The notes: a model not told the origin generated them from the sequence alone. DNA of 64,000 nt from Streptacidiphilus rugosus AM-16 (GCF_000744655.1 NZ_JQMJ01000004.1:6262001-6326000); one strand, 5' to 3'; shown: positions 41,465-50,313, counted from the stretch's first letter. Program-made: numbers and translations.

Positions 41465-42124
41465 GTGCGTCTCGTCATTGCCCGCTGCTCCGTCGACTAC
41501 GCAGGCCGGCTCACCGCCCACCTGCCGTCGGCCCCTCGGCTCATCCTGGTCAAGTCGGACGGAAGTGTCGCCGTGCACTCCGACGACCGCGCCTACAAGC
41601 CGCTCAACTGGATGTCGCCCCCCTGCTCCCTCAAGGAGGAGGACGGGCGATGGACGGTCGAGAACAAGGCCGGCGAAAAGCTGATCATCACCTTGGAAGA
41701 GGTGATGCTGGATTCCTCGCACGAGCTGGGCGTGGATCCCGGCCTGATCAAGGACGGTGTGGAAGCACACCTCCAGGAACTGCTCGCGGACCGGATGGAG
41801 GTCCTCGGCGAGGGCTGGAGCCTGATCCGCCGCGAGTACATGACCGCCATCGGCCCGGTCGACATCCTCGGCCGCGACGACAAGGGCGCCACGGTCGCGG
41901 TGGAGATCAAGCGCCGCGGCGAGATCGACGGCGTCGAGCAGCTGACCCGCTATCTGGAGCTGCTCAACCGCGACCCGTTGCTGGCCCCCGTGCGCGGCGT
42001 CTTCGCCGCCCAGCAGATCAAGCCCCAGGCGCGCGTGCTCGCCGCCGACCGCGGCATCGACTGCGTGGTGCTGGACTACGACGGGCTGCGCGGCATCGAG
42101 GACGACAAGCTCAAGCTGTTCTGA
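41465..42124 (+). CDS. nucS: NucS/EndoMS mismatch-specific endonuclease
   Basis: The actinobacterial replacement for MutSL mismatch repair: it cuts both strands at mismatches. A 219-residue protein with an N-terminal DNA-binding barrel ([22 protein letters not shown]) and a RecB-like nuclease domain: GPVDILGR, then VAVEIKR (Asp...Glu-X-Lys), and [10 protein letters not shown]. The C terminus DDKLKLF looks like a sliding-clamp-binding tail, as known for NucS. GTG 41465 is chosen by homology and the -10 box 8 bases upstream; there is no ribosome binding site. Confidence 0.94.
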   Translation: MRLVIARCSVDYAGRLTAHLPSAPRLILVKSDGSVAVHSDDRAYKPLNWMSPPCSLKEEDGRWTVENKAGEKLIITLEEVMLDSSHELGVDPGLIKDGVEAHLQELLADRMEVLGEGWSLIRREYMTAIGPVDILGRDDKGATVAVEIKRRGEIDGVEQLTRYLELLNRDPLLAPVRGVFAAQQIKPQARVLAADRGIDCVVLDYDGLRGIEDDKLKLF

Positions 42125-42132
42125 GGCGGTCC

Positions 42133-44526
42133 TCAGCCCGTCGGCGAGGCCGAGCCACTGTCGGCGCCGGCGGAAGGGGTGCCGGCGCTCGCGCCGGCGC
42201 TCGGGGTCGGCGAGGCACTGCCGGACGGCGTCACCGGAACGGCCTGGGTGGTCGGCCCTGAGGGGGTGGCCACCTGCGTCGTGGGTGTCGTCGTGTCGGT
42301 CGCCGTCGCCGTCGCGGTCGCCGTGTCGGTCGCGGTCGCCGTCGCGGTCGCCGTGTCGGTCGCGGTCGCCGTGGCCGTGGCCGTGTTGGTCGCCGTCGCC
42401 GTGGGCGTGCTCGAGTGGCTCGGCGGCTTCGTCGGGCCGGTGCCTGAGCCTGCGGTCGGGCCGGAGGTGTCGTGCGGCTGACCGGCCGGGGCGGTGACGC
42501 CCGCCGTCGGCGTCTTCGCCGTCGTGGAGGCGGACGGCGTGCCGCCGGCCGAGGCGGACGCGGAAGCCGAGTCCGTGCCGTCCGAGCCGGACGAGAACGA
42601 CGGGTCCGAGCCCGCGCCGGGGGGTGCCACGGTGACGCCGGCGGGCTTGGGCGTGCCGTCGCCGTTCCACGCGTTCACACCGAAGGCGACACCCGCGCCC
42701 AGCGTGCCCATCAGCACCACGGTGGCGGCGGCCAGCAGGATCTGACGACGCGTCGCGGGCGGCTCGCCCTCCTGGGCGGCGTGGCGGCCGACGACCCGGC
42801 GGACCACCAGGGGGGCGAAGCGGCGCAGGCCCTCCTCGCGGACCCGGCCAGCGCCCACCGCCGTGGCCCCGGCCAACACCACGGCCTGGTCCAGCAGTTC
42901 CAGCACCTGGCGGCCGTTGGCGGTACCGCGGGCGTCGGCGAGCGCGCCGCGCAGGGCGACGGAAGCCTCGAGTTCGGCGCGGGAGCGGTCGAACGCGCCC
43001 GCGCAGAAGGTCAGTACGCCCAGCTCGTGGTGGAACCAGGCCTCCTCGGCGACCGCGGCGGTCGCCCGCGCGGACTCCAGGCCGAAGCGCAGCGCCCGCT
43101 CCCACGCGCCCCAGCGCAGCGTGAGGGCGAAGGAAGGCGCGCAGGCGCGCGCCAGCAGGACGACCTGCGCATGCCGGCCGGCCTTCTGGTCCGTGCCCAT
43201 GACGGCGAGCAGGACCTCAGCCTCGGCGACGATCTGCGCCTCGGTCACCGAGGCGTGGCCGGTCCACCAGGCGAAGTGCTGGGCGGCGTCCTGCAGTCCG
43301 GTCTCCGGCCACTCCGCCGCGAGCAGTTCGGCGGTGCCCTCCACCAGGCGGTGCGTGCCGCCCCCGGCCTCGGGCCGCAGGGACGGCCCCGGCACGGACT
43401 CGGCCAGGCCGCACTCGACCAGTTCCTCCAGTGCCGCCTCGCCGTGGCCGACGTCGATCAGCGCGGGCAGGTGCGGCGGGGTGGGGATCGCGCCGCCGAG
43501 CGCGGTGGCGAGCTTGAGCGTGGCGCGGGCCGGCGCGGCCATGCCGCGGGCGATCCGCTCGGCGGGCGCGGCGCTCTCGGCGACCGAGGGCAGCGGGACC
43601 GGGTCCTCCTCCGGATCCACCAGTCCCCCGGCGAGCGCGTCGATCGCGACCTCGCGGTGCCGGAGCAGCGCCGCCGCCTGGACGAAGCGCAGCGGCAGGC
43701 CCTCGGACTCGAACCAGAGGTCCACGGCCCAGGCGCGCTCGCTGTCGTCGAGCGAACGTCCGGCGAGCTTCGCCAGCAACGCGAGGCTGCCCGCCCGGCT
43801 GAGGCCGGCGATCCTGGACTCCTCGATCCTGGCGCCGGCGGCCGGGGTGGGCGCCTCGGGGGTGGCGGCGATCAGGAAGGCGCAGTCGGGCGCGGCGGCG
43901 AGCAGGTCGTCCAGTGCCTCACCGCCGAAGTCGACGTCGTCGACGAGCACGATGGCTCGGATCCCGGCCAGCAGGTCGGGAAGTTCACGGCGGTCCGGGC
44001 GGTGCCCGGCGGCTCCGCCCAGCGCGGCGTAGAGATCCTGGAGCAGGTCGCCGAAGGAGCAGTTCCTGGCGTTGAGCCGGACGACGCCGCCCGGCAGCAG
44101 CCCGGTGCACGAGGTGGCGACGGCCTCCAGCACGGCACTGCGGCCGGACCCGTGCGGCCCGGTGAGCCGGACCGAGCGGCCCTGGCCCAGGAGCTCCCGC
44201 AACCGCGCGGACTGCTCCTCGCGCTCGATGAGCCCGGCGAGGGCGTAGCGGACCGGTCCCTGCACGGCCGGGCGGGGCACCGGCGGCTGCGGTCGGCGGT
44301 GCGGGGGGAGCTGCTGGACCGTCGAGCCCTCGGGGGCGTTGACGGTCAGCAGCAGGTTGCCGACGACGACCTCGCCGGTGCGGGAGCGGCCGTCAGGGCG
44401 TGGCTCGCCGGGGAGGTGGTGGTCGGACGCGTTGCTGCTCGCAAGGACGCCGCCGCCCGGGTTTCGGAGCACCAGCTCGCCGCCGCCGGATATGCGTGCG
44501 GGGTGGTGGCCTGCTGCTTCGCTCAT
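42133..44526 (-). CDS. STAND-like ATPase with membrane anchor and repetitive outer tail
   Basis: A 797-residue protein. ATG 44526 has GAAGAGG upstream. After an N-terminal region comes an ATPase domain (about 100-330): the P-loop reads LTGPHGSGRSAV, with Arg where Lys is usual, and Walker B IVLVDDVD. An alpha-helical part (about 330-600) follows, then one membrane segment (ILLAAATVVLMGTLGAGVAFGV, about 620) and an outer tail of about 170 residues rich in Ser/Thr/Ala/Pro, including four 10-residue TATATATATD-like repeats. The order suggests a cytoplasmic signalling ATPase tethered in the membrane. Just upstream on the same strand is a STAS gene. Function unknown. Confidence 0.75.
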   Translation of the reverse strand: MSEAAGHHPARISGGGELVLRNPGGGVLASSNASDHHLPGEPRPDGRSRTGEVVVGNLLLTVNAPEGSTVQQLPPHRRPQPPVPRPAVQGPVRYALAGLIEREEQSARLRELLGQGRSVRLTGPHGSGRSAVLEAVATSCTGLLPGGVVRLNARNCSFGDLLQDLYAALGGAAGHRPDRRELPDLLAGIRAIVLVDDVDFGGEALDDLLAAAPDCAFLIAATPEAPTPAAGARIEESRIAGLSRAGSLALLAKLAGRSLDDSERAWAVDLWFESEGLPLRFVQAAALLRHREVAIDALAGGLVDPEEDPVPLPSVAESAAPAERIARGMAAPARATLKLATALGGAIPTPPHLPALIDVGHGEAALEELVECGLAESVPGPSLRPEAGGGTHRLVEGTAELLAAEWPETGLQDAAQHFAWWTGHASVTEAQIVAEAEVLLAVMGTDQKAGRHAQVVLLARACAPSFALTLRWGAWERALRFGLESARATAAVAEEAWFHHELGVLTFCAGAFDRSRAELEASVALRGALADARGTANGRQVLELLDQAVVLAGATAVGAGRVREEGLRRFAPLVVRRVVGRHAAQEGEPPATRRQILLAAATVVLMGTLGAGVAFGVNAWNGDGTPKPAGVTVAPPGAGSDPSFSSGSDGTDSASASASAGGTPSASTTAKTPTAGVTAPAGQPHDTSGPTAGSGTGPTKPPSHSSTPTATATNTATATATATDTATATATATDTATATATATDTTTPTTQVATPSGPTTQAVPVTPSGSASPTPSAGASAGTPSAGADSGSASPTG
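42293..42412. repeat. four 30-bp tandem repeats in the ATPase tail
   Basis: GTGTCGGTCGC (GTGTTGGTCGC in the last) recurs at 42293, 42323, 42353 and 42383, giving four units of exactly 30 bp. They encode TATATATATD-type decapeptides in the outer tail of the STAND-like protein. A candidate variable-number repeat. Confidence 0.85.
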
Positions 44527-44622
44527 GATCCTCTTCCGGCCCCTCCGCGCCTGGGCGGGGCGCGGTGCGGGGGTCATTCTGCGATACGGAAGTGAACCAT
44601 GGGGAGTGGTGCAGGCAGACTG

Positions 44623-44955
44623 TTATGGGATGGACACCGGCAGGGGGCTTGCCTCGGGGTGGTAGCTCTCGATCGCGAGGATCCGGTGCAGCTTGGTGGC
44701 CACCAGCAGGCGCTGCAGCTGCAGCGGCACGCCCCGCAGCACCAGGCGCCGGCCGCTGCGTCCGGCGCGGCGGTGGGTGCCCATGATCACGCCCAGTCCG
44801 GTGGCGTCCCAGGAGGCCAGCCCGCTCAGGTCGAGCACGAGGTCGCCGACGCCGTCGTCGACGGCCCGGTGCAGCGCGGTGCGCGCGTCCGCCGCCGAGC
44901 GGACGTCGAGCTCGCCCTCGACGGCGAGGTGACGGTGGTCACCGCGGATGAACAT
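44623..44955 (-). CDS. STAS-domain protein (anti-sigma factor antagonist-like)
   Basis: A 110-residue single STAS domain (VEGELDVRSAADARTALHRAV; DLVLDLSGLASWDATGLGVIMG). In SpoIIAA-type antagonists the phosphorylated Ser follows Asp in the DSSGLG motif; here that position is Ala (WDATGLG), leaving only the next Thr. It may thus be unregulated by the usual kinase, or phosphorylated on Thr. ATG 44955 has AGGGGAG upstream. It precedes the STAND-like ATPase gene on the same strand (gap of 96 bp), so the two may form a switch. Confidence 0.85.
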   Translation of the reverse strand: MFIRGDHRHLAVEGELDVRSAADARTALHRAVDDGVGDLVLDLSGLASWDATGLGVIMGTHRRAGRSGRRLVLRGVPLQLQRLLVATKLHRILAIESYHPEASPLPVSIP

Positions 44956-45125
44956 GCGGGCTCCCCTCGCTCTCGTTACTTCTCTCATCTGACGCAACGA
45001 CAGGCGAGCAAGTTGCTGGCCACGGCGAGATCTGAATGGAAATCACCCGTTCGGGTGCGCGAAATCAGATCACGTCCCTGACTTTCGGATGGTCGTTTGA
45101 TTATCGGGGAATCCCAGGCCGAGGT

Positions 45126-45163
45126 GGGGCCCGGGTGAGCCAGCTCACCTGGGGCCCGCGTCA
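45126..45163 (-). terminator. terminator after 3-hydroxybutyryl-CoA dehydrogenase
   Basis: GGTGAG/CTCACC stem set between two GGGGCCC boxes, 15-50 bp past the stop codon of the minus-strand gene. The rest of the gap 44956-45125 shows nothing recognisable apart from the upstream signals of the STAS gene. Confidence 0.5.
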
Positions 45164-45177
45164 CATCGGACCCCCGG

Positions 45178-46035
45178 CTAACGCTCGCCGTAGGTGTAGA
45201 AACCCTGACCGCTCTTACGGCCGAGATCCCCCGCGGTCACCATTCGGGCCATGATCTCCGGCGCGGCGAACTTCGCGTCCCTGGTCTCTTCGTAGATGTT
45301 GTTCGCGGCGTGGAGGAGGATGTCGACGCCGGTCAGGTCGATCGTCGCCAGCGGTCCCATCGCGTGCCCGAAGCCGAGCCGGCAGGCGGTGTCGATGTCC
45401 TCGGCGGAGGCGACGCCCGACTCGTAGAGCTTGGCGGCCTCGACGGCCAGCGCGGTGATCAGGCGGGTCGTCACAAAACCCGCGACGTCCCGGTTGACGA
45501 CGACGCAGGTCTTGCCGACGCTCTCGGCGAAGTCGCGGGCGGTGGCGAGCGCGGCATCGCTGGTCTTGTAGCCGCGGACCAGCTCCACCAGCTGCATCAT
45601 CGGCACGGGCGAGAAGAAGTGCACCCCGACGACGTCCTCCGGACGCTCCGTCACGGCGGCGATGCGGGTGATCGGAATCGCGGAGGTGTTGGTCGCCAGC
45701 ACCGCGCCGGGCTTGGCGATCTTGTCGAGCTCGCGGAAGACGCCCTCCTTGACCTCCAGCTGCTCGAACACCGCCTCCACGACGATGTCCGCGGAGCCGA
45801 CCGCGCCGAGGTCGGTGGTCGTGGTGATCCGCGCGAGGGCGGCGTCCATCGCCTCCTCGGTCATCTTCCCCTTGGCGACGAAGCGGGCGTAGCTGTCACG
45901 GATGCCGGCCAGCCCCCGGGCGATCGCAGCGTCGGTCACGTCGCGGAGCACCACGTCATGTCCGGCGGCGGCCGAGACCTGCGCGATTCCGGAGCCCATC
46001 AGCCCGGCTCCGACGACGGCGATGCTGCTGCTCAC
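45178..46035 (-). CDS. hbdA: 3-hydroxybutyryl-CoA dehydrogenase
   Basis: NAD(P)-dependent oxidoreductase acting between acetoacetyl-CoA and 3-hydroxybutyryl-CoA. A 285-residue protein: the Rossmann motif VVGAGLMGSGIAQ at the N terminus, NTSAIPITRIA, VGVHFFSPVPMMQLVE (catalytic His), and GFGHAMGPLATIDLTG in the C-terminal domain. GTG 46035 has GGAGGA 8-9 bases upstream; the longer frame to 46116 has none. It probably works with the thiolase at 28200-29408 to make C4 units (ethylmalonyl-CoA route or PHB). Confidence 0.94.
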   Translation of the reverse strand: MSSSIAVVGAGLMGSGIAQVSAAAGHDVVLRDVTDAAIARGLAGIRDSYARFVAKGKMTEEAMDAALARITTTTDLGAVGSADIVVEAVFEQLEVKEGVFRELDKIAKPGAVLATNTSAIPITRIAAVTERPEDVVGVHFFSPVPMMQLVELVRGYKTSDAALATARDFAESVGKTCVVVNRDVAGFVTTRLITALAVEAAKLYESGVASAEDIDTACRLGFGHAMGPLATIDLTGVDILLHAANNIYEETRDAKFAAPEIMARMVTAGDLGRKSGQGFYTYGER

Positions 46036-46145
46036 GGTGGTGTCCTCCGCTGGGTTGGGTACCGCACGACGAGGATCGCCCGCGCACGGCGTCGTGCCTC
46101 GCAGGAATCTACACACTTCGGGGCCCGCGGAAGCAGAATGGGAGC

Positions 46146-46451
46146 GTGATCGCGCTCACCCTGCGGATACTGGCTCCGTTCCTCGTCGTAGCGGTCCTGG
46201 TCCTGCTGCTGCGCTGGACCTTCAGCCGCGGTCGCCACAACGTCGCCCCCCGCTCGGCGCGCTCCGGCGACCCGGGCGAGTACGGCCTCCTGATCCCCGT
46301 CGCCGCGCCCGCCGACGCCGCGGAGGCGCTGGCGCTGGGCGCGCGCCTGGACGAGGCGGGCATCCGCTACACCGTCGTGGACACCACGTCAGGCCCCCGC
46401 GTCATGGTCTGGGAGGACGACGCGGTCCGCGCGAGAGCCGCGTTGCGGTAG
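46146..46451 (+). CDS. small membrane-anchored protein of unknown function
   Basis: A 101-residue protein. One N-terminal membrane segment (ILAPFLVVAVLVLLLRW, residues about 7-24) is followed by a small soluble domain of about 65 residues (EYGLLIPVAAPADAAEALALGARLDEAG; TVVDTTSGPRVMVWEDD) with a beta-alpha-beta look that recalls the DUF2007-type signal transducing fold. GTG 46146 with GGGAG close upstream. Divergent from the dehydrogenase gene at 46035. Relatives occur in many streptomycetes; no known role. Confidence 0.72.
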   Translation: MIALTLRILAPFLVVAVLVLLLRWTFSRGRHNVAPRSARSGDPGEYGLLIPVAAPADAAEALALGARLDEAGIRYTVVDTTSGPRVMVWEDDAVRARAALR

Positions 46452-46463
46452 GCGAGCAACCAG

Positions 46464-46482
46464 GCAGTTCCTCGCGCCCCTG
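46464..46482. repeat. right-arm fragment of the palindromic repeat
   Basis: GCAGTTCCTCGCGCCCCTG matches the right arm of copies B and C. No left arm is present. It lies between the convergent ends of the small membrane protein gene and the TetR gene, the usual type of place for this family. Confidence 0.7.
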
Positions 46483-46505
46483 GGCAGTGCGACTCGCTCT
46501 CGCTG

Positions 46506-47063
46506 CTAGCGGAGCGCGCGCAGCGCTGCCGCCGTTTCGTGCATGGCGGTGGCGAAGTCGATCGCCGCGTCCGCGGAGATCCAGCGGGCGAAGGCCACGT
46601 GGAAGACCGTCACCGCGCTGTGCGCGGCCAGGCTCGCGGTCGGTTCGGGGACGCCGCGCGTCCGCAGCGCGTCCGCCGTGGTGTCGACCATGGACGCCAG
46701 CTTCAGCAGCTCGCGTTCCCGCAGGGCCGGGTTCGCCGCGACCACGCCGGCCCGGCGCGCCGCGTACTCCCGCCGTTCCTCCAGCAGCCTCCCGCCCGCG
46801 ACCATGCCGACCAGCGCGGCGTCCAGCGGGGTGAGGTCGGGGTCCGCGGCCAGGATCGCGTCGCGCGCCAGCGCCTGCATCGTGCCCGAGCCGTCGAAGA
46901 GGACCTCGCGCTTGTCCGCGAAGTGCCGGAAGAACGTGCGCTCGGTGACGCCGGCCCGCTCGGCGATGTCGCCCGCGGTGGTCTGTTCGAAGCCGCGTTC
47001 CGAGAACAGCTCCATGGCCGCGACGAGCATCCGCCCCCGCGCGTCCGGCTTCCAGCGACCCAT
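46506..47063 (-). CDS. TetR-family transcriptional regulator
   Basis: A 185-residue regulator. Its helix-turn-helix is TTAGDIAERAGVTERTFFRHFADKREVLF (about residues 28-56, given here as one motif of two helices). The C-terminal domain is of the short TetR type. ATG 47063 start. It diverges from the SDR gene at 47157, and the 93-bp gap holds two TGACA-type inverted repeats, so it probably represses both genes. Confidence 0.9.
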   Translation of the reverse strand: MGRWKPDARGRMLVAAMELFSERGFEQTTAGDIAERAGVTERTFFRHFADKREVLFDGSGTMQALARDAILAADPDLTPLDAALVGMVAGGRLLEERREYAARRAGVVAANPALRERELLKLASMVDTTADALRTRGVPEPTASLAAHSAVTVFHVAFARWISADAAIDFATAMHETAAALRALR

Positions 47064-47080
47064 GCCGGGAGTCTAGTCGA

Positions 47081-47127
47081 TGACAGTCGCTGACATGAGT
47101 GCTAGCGTTGATGTCAGTCACTGACAT
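47081..47127. promoter_or_regulatory. two operator-like palindromes between TetR and SDR genes
   Basis: ATGTCAGT-C-ACTGACAT (47111-47127) is a perfect 8-bp inverted repeat, and TGACAGTCGCTGACAT (47081-47096) is a related imperfect site 30 bp away. They fill most of the divergent promoter, matching a TetR dimer pair. Confidence 0.6.
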
Positions 47128-47156
47128 TCTCATCCACCCCAGGAAGGGGACCCGTC

Positions 47157-48056
47157 ATGCGCGTCTTCGTCACCGGTGCCTCCGGCTGGATCGGCTCCGC
47201 CGTCACCGACGAACTCCTCGCCCACGGCCACAAGGTCGTCGGTCTCGCCCGCTCGGACGCCGCGGCGGCCGCCCTGGACGCCAAGGGCGCCACCGTCCAC
47301 CGCGGCGGCCTGGACGACCCCGACGGCCTCGCCGCAGCCGCCGCGGCCGCCGACGGCGTGATCCACCTCGCGTTCAACCACGACTTCTCCGACTACGCCG
47401 GTGCCGGGCGTACCGAGCACGCGGCGGTCCGCGGGATGCTCGACGCACTCGCGGGCGGCGACCGGCCGTTCCTGCTCGCCTCCGGACTGGCCTCCGACGT
47501 CGCCGGCAGGCCGCTGACCGAGGACGACCCGTCGCCGCACCACGGCGTGGACTCGATGCGCGGGGGCAGCGAGAATCTCGCCCTGTCGTACGCGGACCAG
47601 GGGGTCCGCCCGGTGGCCCTGCGCTTCTCCCCCACCGTGCACGGCATGGGCGACCACGGCTTCACCGCATGGCTGACACGGATCGCCAAGGAGCACGGCG
47701 CGGCCGGCTACATCGGCGACGGCTCGACCCGGTGGGCCGCCGTGCACCGCTCGGACGCGGCCCGGATGGTCAGGCTCGCTCTGGAGAAGGCCCCGGCGGG
47801 CTCGCGGATGCACGCCGTGGCCGAGACGGGCATCCCCTCCCGCGACATCGCCGCCGCCATCGGCCGGAGTCTGGGCCTGCCGACGGTCTCGGTCGCGCCC
47901 GACGACGCCGCGGCGCACTTCGGCTGGATCGCGCGCTTCTTCGGCATGGACGTCACGGCGACGAACACCCGCACCCGCGAGCTGCTCGACTGGACCCCGA
48001 CCGGCCCGACGCTCCTGGAGGACATCGCCGCCGGTGCGTACCGCCTTGCCGAGTAG
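47157..48056 (+). CDS. NAD(P)-dependent epimerase/dehydratase-type SDR
   Basis: A 299-residue extended/atypical short-chain dehydrogenase. FVTGASGWIGSAV is the nucleotide loop; the usual YXXXK is not plain (position reads GGSENLALSYAD), so it is an atypical SDR of the NmrA/epimerase type. ATG 47157 has GGAAGGGGA 7 bases upstream. Probably induced when the divergent TetR regulator releases the shared operators. Substrate unknown. Confidence 0.85.
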   Translation: MRVFVTGASGWIGSAVTDELLAHGHKVVGLARSDAAAAALDAKGATVHRGGLDDPDGLAAAAAAADGVIHLAFNHDFSDYAGAGRTEHAAVRGMLDALAGGDRPFLLASGLASDVAGRPLTEDDPSPHHGVDSMRGGSENLALSYADQGVRPVALRFSPTVHGMGDHGFTAWLTRIAKEHGAAGYIGDGSTRWAAVHRSDAARMVRLALEKAPAGSRMHAVAETGIPSRDIAAAIGRSLGLPTVSVAPDDAAAHFGWIARFFGMDVTATNTRTRELLDWTPTGPTLLEDIAAGAYRLAE

Positions 48057-48067
48057 GCGCCGGCCCG

Positions 48068-49354
48068 TCAGCCCCTGACCAGCTCCGACTCGCGGGTGAT
48101 GCGGGCCCCCAGCGAGGTCAGCTGGTCGGCGAAGCCGGCGTAGCCGCGGTCGATGTGGTGGATCTCCGAGACCAGGGTGTCGCCGTCGGCCACCAGGCCC
48201 GCCAGCACCAGGCCCGCGCCCGCGCGCACGTCGGAGGCCACCACGGGCGCGCCGGAGAGCCGCTGGACGCCGCGCAGCACGGCGTGGTGGCCGTCGGTGC
48301 GGACGTCGGCGCCGAGGCGGGCCAGCTCCTGGAGGAAGACGAAACGGGCCTCGAAGATGTTCTCCGTGATCATCGACGTCCCCTCCGCCACCGCGTTCAT
48401 CGCGGCGAACTGCGGCTGCAGGTCCGTCGCGAAGCCCGGGTAGGGCAGGGTCACCACGTCGACCGAGCGCGGACGGCGCTCCATCGCGACCCGGAAGCCC
48501 TCCGGGTCCGCGCTGACCTCGGCGCCCGCCGCCGCGATCTTGTCCAGGGCGATGCGCAGATGCTCGGGGCGGGCCCCGTCCACCCGCACGTCGCCCATCG
48601 TCATCGCCGCCGCCACTCCGAAGGTGCCCGCGACGATGCGGTCGGGCAGCGTGTCGAAGGCGACCGGGTAGAGCCGGTCCACGCCCTGCACCTCGATGGT
48701 GGAGGAGCCCGCCCCGCCGATCTTGGCGCCCATCGCCTGCAGCATCTCGCAGAGGTCGACGATCTCCGGCTCGCGCGCGGCGTTGTCGATGACGGTGTCG
48801 CCCTTGGCCAGCACGGCGGCCATCAGGATGTTCTCGGTCGCGCCGACGCTCGGGAAGTCCAGCTCGACGCCGGCGCCGATCAGCCGGCCCGAGAGCGCTT
48901 CGGCGACCAGGAACCCGTGCTCGGTGGTGATCCGCGCGCCGAGCCGGGTCAGTCCGTCGATGTGCATGTCCAGGCCGCGCGAGCCGATCGCGTCACCGCC
49001 CGGCCGGGCGACCCGCACCCGCCCGCAGCGGGCGAGCAGCGGCCCGAGCACGGCGATGGAGGCGCGGAAGCGGCGCACCAGGTCGTAGTCGGCCTCGTGG
49101 CCGATCTCCCCCGGCACGGCGACGACCGCCGCGCCGACGTAGGCGTCCTCCCATTCGAGGCGGACCTCGCAACCCATCCGCCGGAGCAGCTCGGCCATGA
49201 TCTCGACGTCGAGGATCCTCGGCAGGTTGCCGATCCTGAACTCGCCTTCCGCGAGCAACGTCGCCGCCATCAGCTTCAGCGCGCTGTTCTTCGCGCCGGG
49301 CACCCGCACCCGCCCCGCGAGCCGCGCGCCACCGACCACCCGGAACCGTTCCAT
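48068..49354 (-). CDS. murA: UDP-N-acetylglucosamine 1-carboxyvinyltransferase
   Basis: First committed step of peptidoglycan synthesis: moves enolpyruvate from PEP to UDP-GlcNAc. A 428-residue protein with [12 protein letters not shown] (catalytic Lys) and [13 protein letters not shown]. The loop that normally carries the reactive Cys reads [15 protein letters not shown]: Asp replaces Cys, which by established knowledge makes MurA insensitive to fosfomycin, as in mycobacteria. ATG 49354 is 8 bases past a -10 box, so leaderless. Stands alone, convergent with the SDR gene. Confidence 0.94.
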   Translation of the reverse strand: MERFRVVGGARLAGRVRVPGAKNSALKLMAATLLAEGEFRIGNLPRILDVEIMAELLRRMGCEVRLEWEDAYVGAAVVAVPGEIGHEADYDLVRRFRASIAVLGPLLARCGRVRVARPGGDAIGSRGLDMHIDGLTRLGARITTEHGFLVAEALSGRLIGAGVELDFPSVGATENILMAAVLAKGDTVIDNAAREPEIVDLCEMLQAMGAKIGGAGSSTIEVQGVDRLYPVAFDTLPDRIVAGTFGVAAAMTMGDVRVDGARPEHLRIALDKIAAAGAEVSADPEGFRVAMERRPRSVDVVTLPYPGFATDLQPQFAAMNAVAEGTSMITENIFEARFVFLQELARLGADVRTDGHHAVLRGVQRLSGAPVVASDVRAGAGLVLAGLVADGDTLVSEIHHIDRGYAGFADQLTSLGARITRESELVRG

Positions 49355-49362
49355 GGTCAGGC

Positions 49363-49390
49363 ATGGTACGTGGCGCACCTGGAGTGTCAC
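49363..49390 (-). promoter_or_regulatory. leaderless promoter of murA
   Basis: On the minus strand GTGACA (49385-49390) and TACCAT (49363-49368) are 16 bases apart, and the ATG begins 8 bases past the -10 box. There is no ribosome binding site. Confidence 0.55.
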
Positions 49391-49425
49391 GCCACCGGAG
49401 CGACCGGGCCAGGCGGCGATTCGGC

Positions 49426-50256
49426 TCAGGAGGAGTAGACCTCGGCCAGGAAGTCCTCCACCAGCCGGTTGAACTCCTCGGGCCGCTCCATGGTCGGGTA
49501 GTGCGCCGTGCCCCGCATCGCGACGGTGTCGCCGTCGGGGACGGCGCTCATCAGGCGCTCCACGGTCTCGATCAGACCGGGGGCGTCCAGGTCGCCGTAG
49601 AGGCCGAGCACCGGGACGGCGATCTCCTTCGCCCGGGTGCAGACGTTCTCGACGGCCACCGTGTGGTCGGTCTCGTCCGGGGTGTGCTTGGAGAGCGTCC
49701 GGATCACCATCTCCCGCAGGCGGGCCACGATCGCCGGGCCGACCTCGTCGATGGCCCGGTGCGGCCCCGCCGCCCAGAGCACCCAGGCGTCGATCCAGCC
49801 CTGGATGTCGCCCGCGGCCATCGCCCGGTTCTGGGCGTCGTGGACGGACTGCGCCCACGGGTCCGTCAGGTCAGGGTTCCCGGTGCCCCGGCCGACCACA
49901 ACCAGGCCGCGCACCAGCTCGGGGTGCTCGAGCGCCGTGTCGACGGCGATCAGCGCGCCCATCGAGGTGCCGACCAGGACGGCCGGTTCCAGCTCCAGAT
50001 GGCGCAGCAGGGCGGCGAGGTCGTCCGTCTGCCGGAAGGGCCTGCTCGCGTTGGCCGAGCCGCCGTGGCCCCGGGCGTCCGGAGCGATCACGCGGTAGCG
50101 CTGGGCGAGGTCGGCGAACTGGGCGTCGAACATGGTGTGGTCGACGAAGACGCTGTGCAGGAGGACGACAGGACGGCCGGTGCCGGCGTCGCGGTAGACG
50201 AGGGAACCGTCCTCGGATTCGAAGCTGAACACGTCGGAGCTGGAGTTCGCAGTCAT
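49426..50256 (-). CDS. alpha/beta-fold hydrolase
   Basis: A 276-residue hydrolase. [15 protein letters not shown] (oxyanion region), [12 protein letters not shown] (nucleophile Ser), [10 protein letters not shown] (Asp) and [14 protein letters not shown] (His) give the triad. The start is set at ATG 50256; the frame to 50676 is antisense to the MarR gene. It diverges from the MarR gene at 50314, with direct repeats between them, so it is probably MarR-controlled. Substrate unknown. Confidence 0.88.
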   Translation of the reverse strand: MTANSSSDVFSFESEDGSLVYRDAGTGRPVVLLHSVFVDHTMFDAQFADLAQRYRVIAPDARGHGGSANASRPFRQTDDLAALLRHLELEPAVLVGTSMGALIAVDTALEHPELVRGLVVVGRGTGNPDLTDPWAQSVHDAQNRAMAAGDIQGWIDAWVLWAAGPHRAIDEVGPAIVARLREMVIRTLSKHTPDETDHTVAVENVCTRAKEIAVPVLGLYGDLDAPGLIETVERLMSAVPDGDTVAMRGTAHYPTMERPEEFNRLVEDFLAEVYSS

Positions 50257-50259
50257 GAC

Positions 50260-50304
50260 AACCAAGGTGTCATAGTGCTGCAACTTTGGCAACCGAGGTG
50301 TCAT
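50260..50304. promoter_or_regulatory. direct repeats in the hydrolase-MarR divergent promoter
   Basis: AACCAAGGTGTCAT (50260-50273) and AACCGAGGTGTCAT (50291-50304) repeat with a period of 31 bp, three helical turns, and a third GGTGTCAT follows at 50308-50315. They lie between the two divergent starts and could bind the MarR protein on one DNA face. Confidence 0.5.
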
Positions 50305-50313
50305 CATGGTGTC

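Noticed and set aside
42472..44595. 707-codon plus-strand frame opposite the STAND-like ATPase gene
   Set aside because: Antisense shadow; the minus-strand product has an ordered domain structure, a membrane segment and a good start site.
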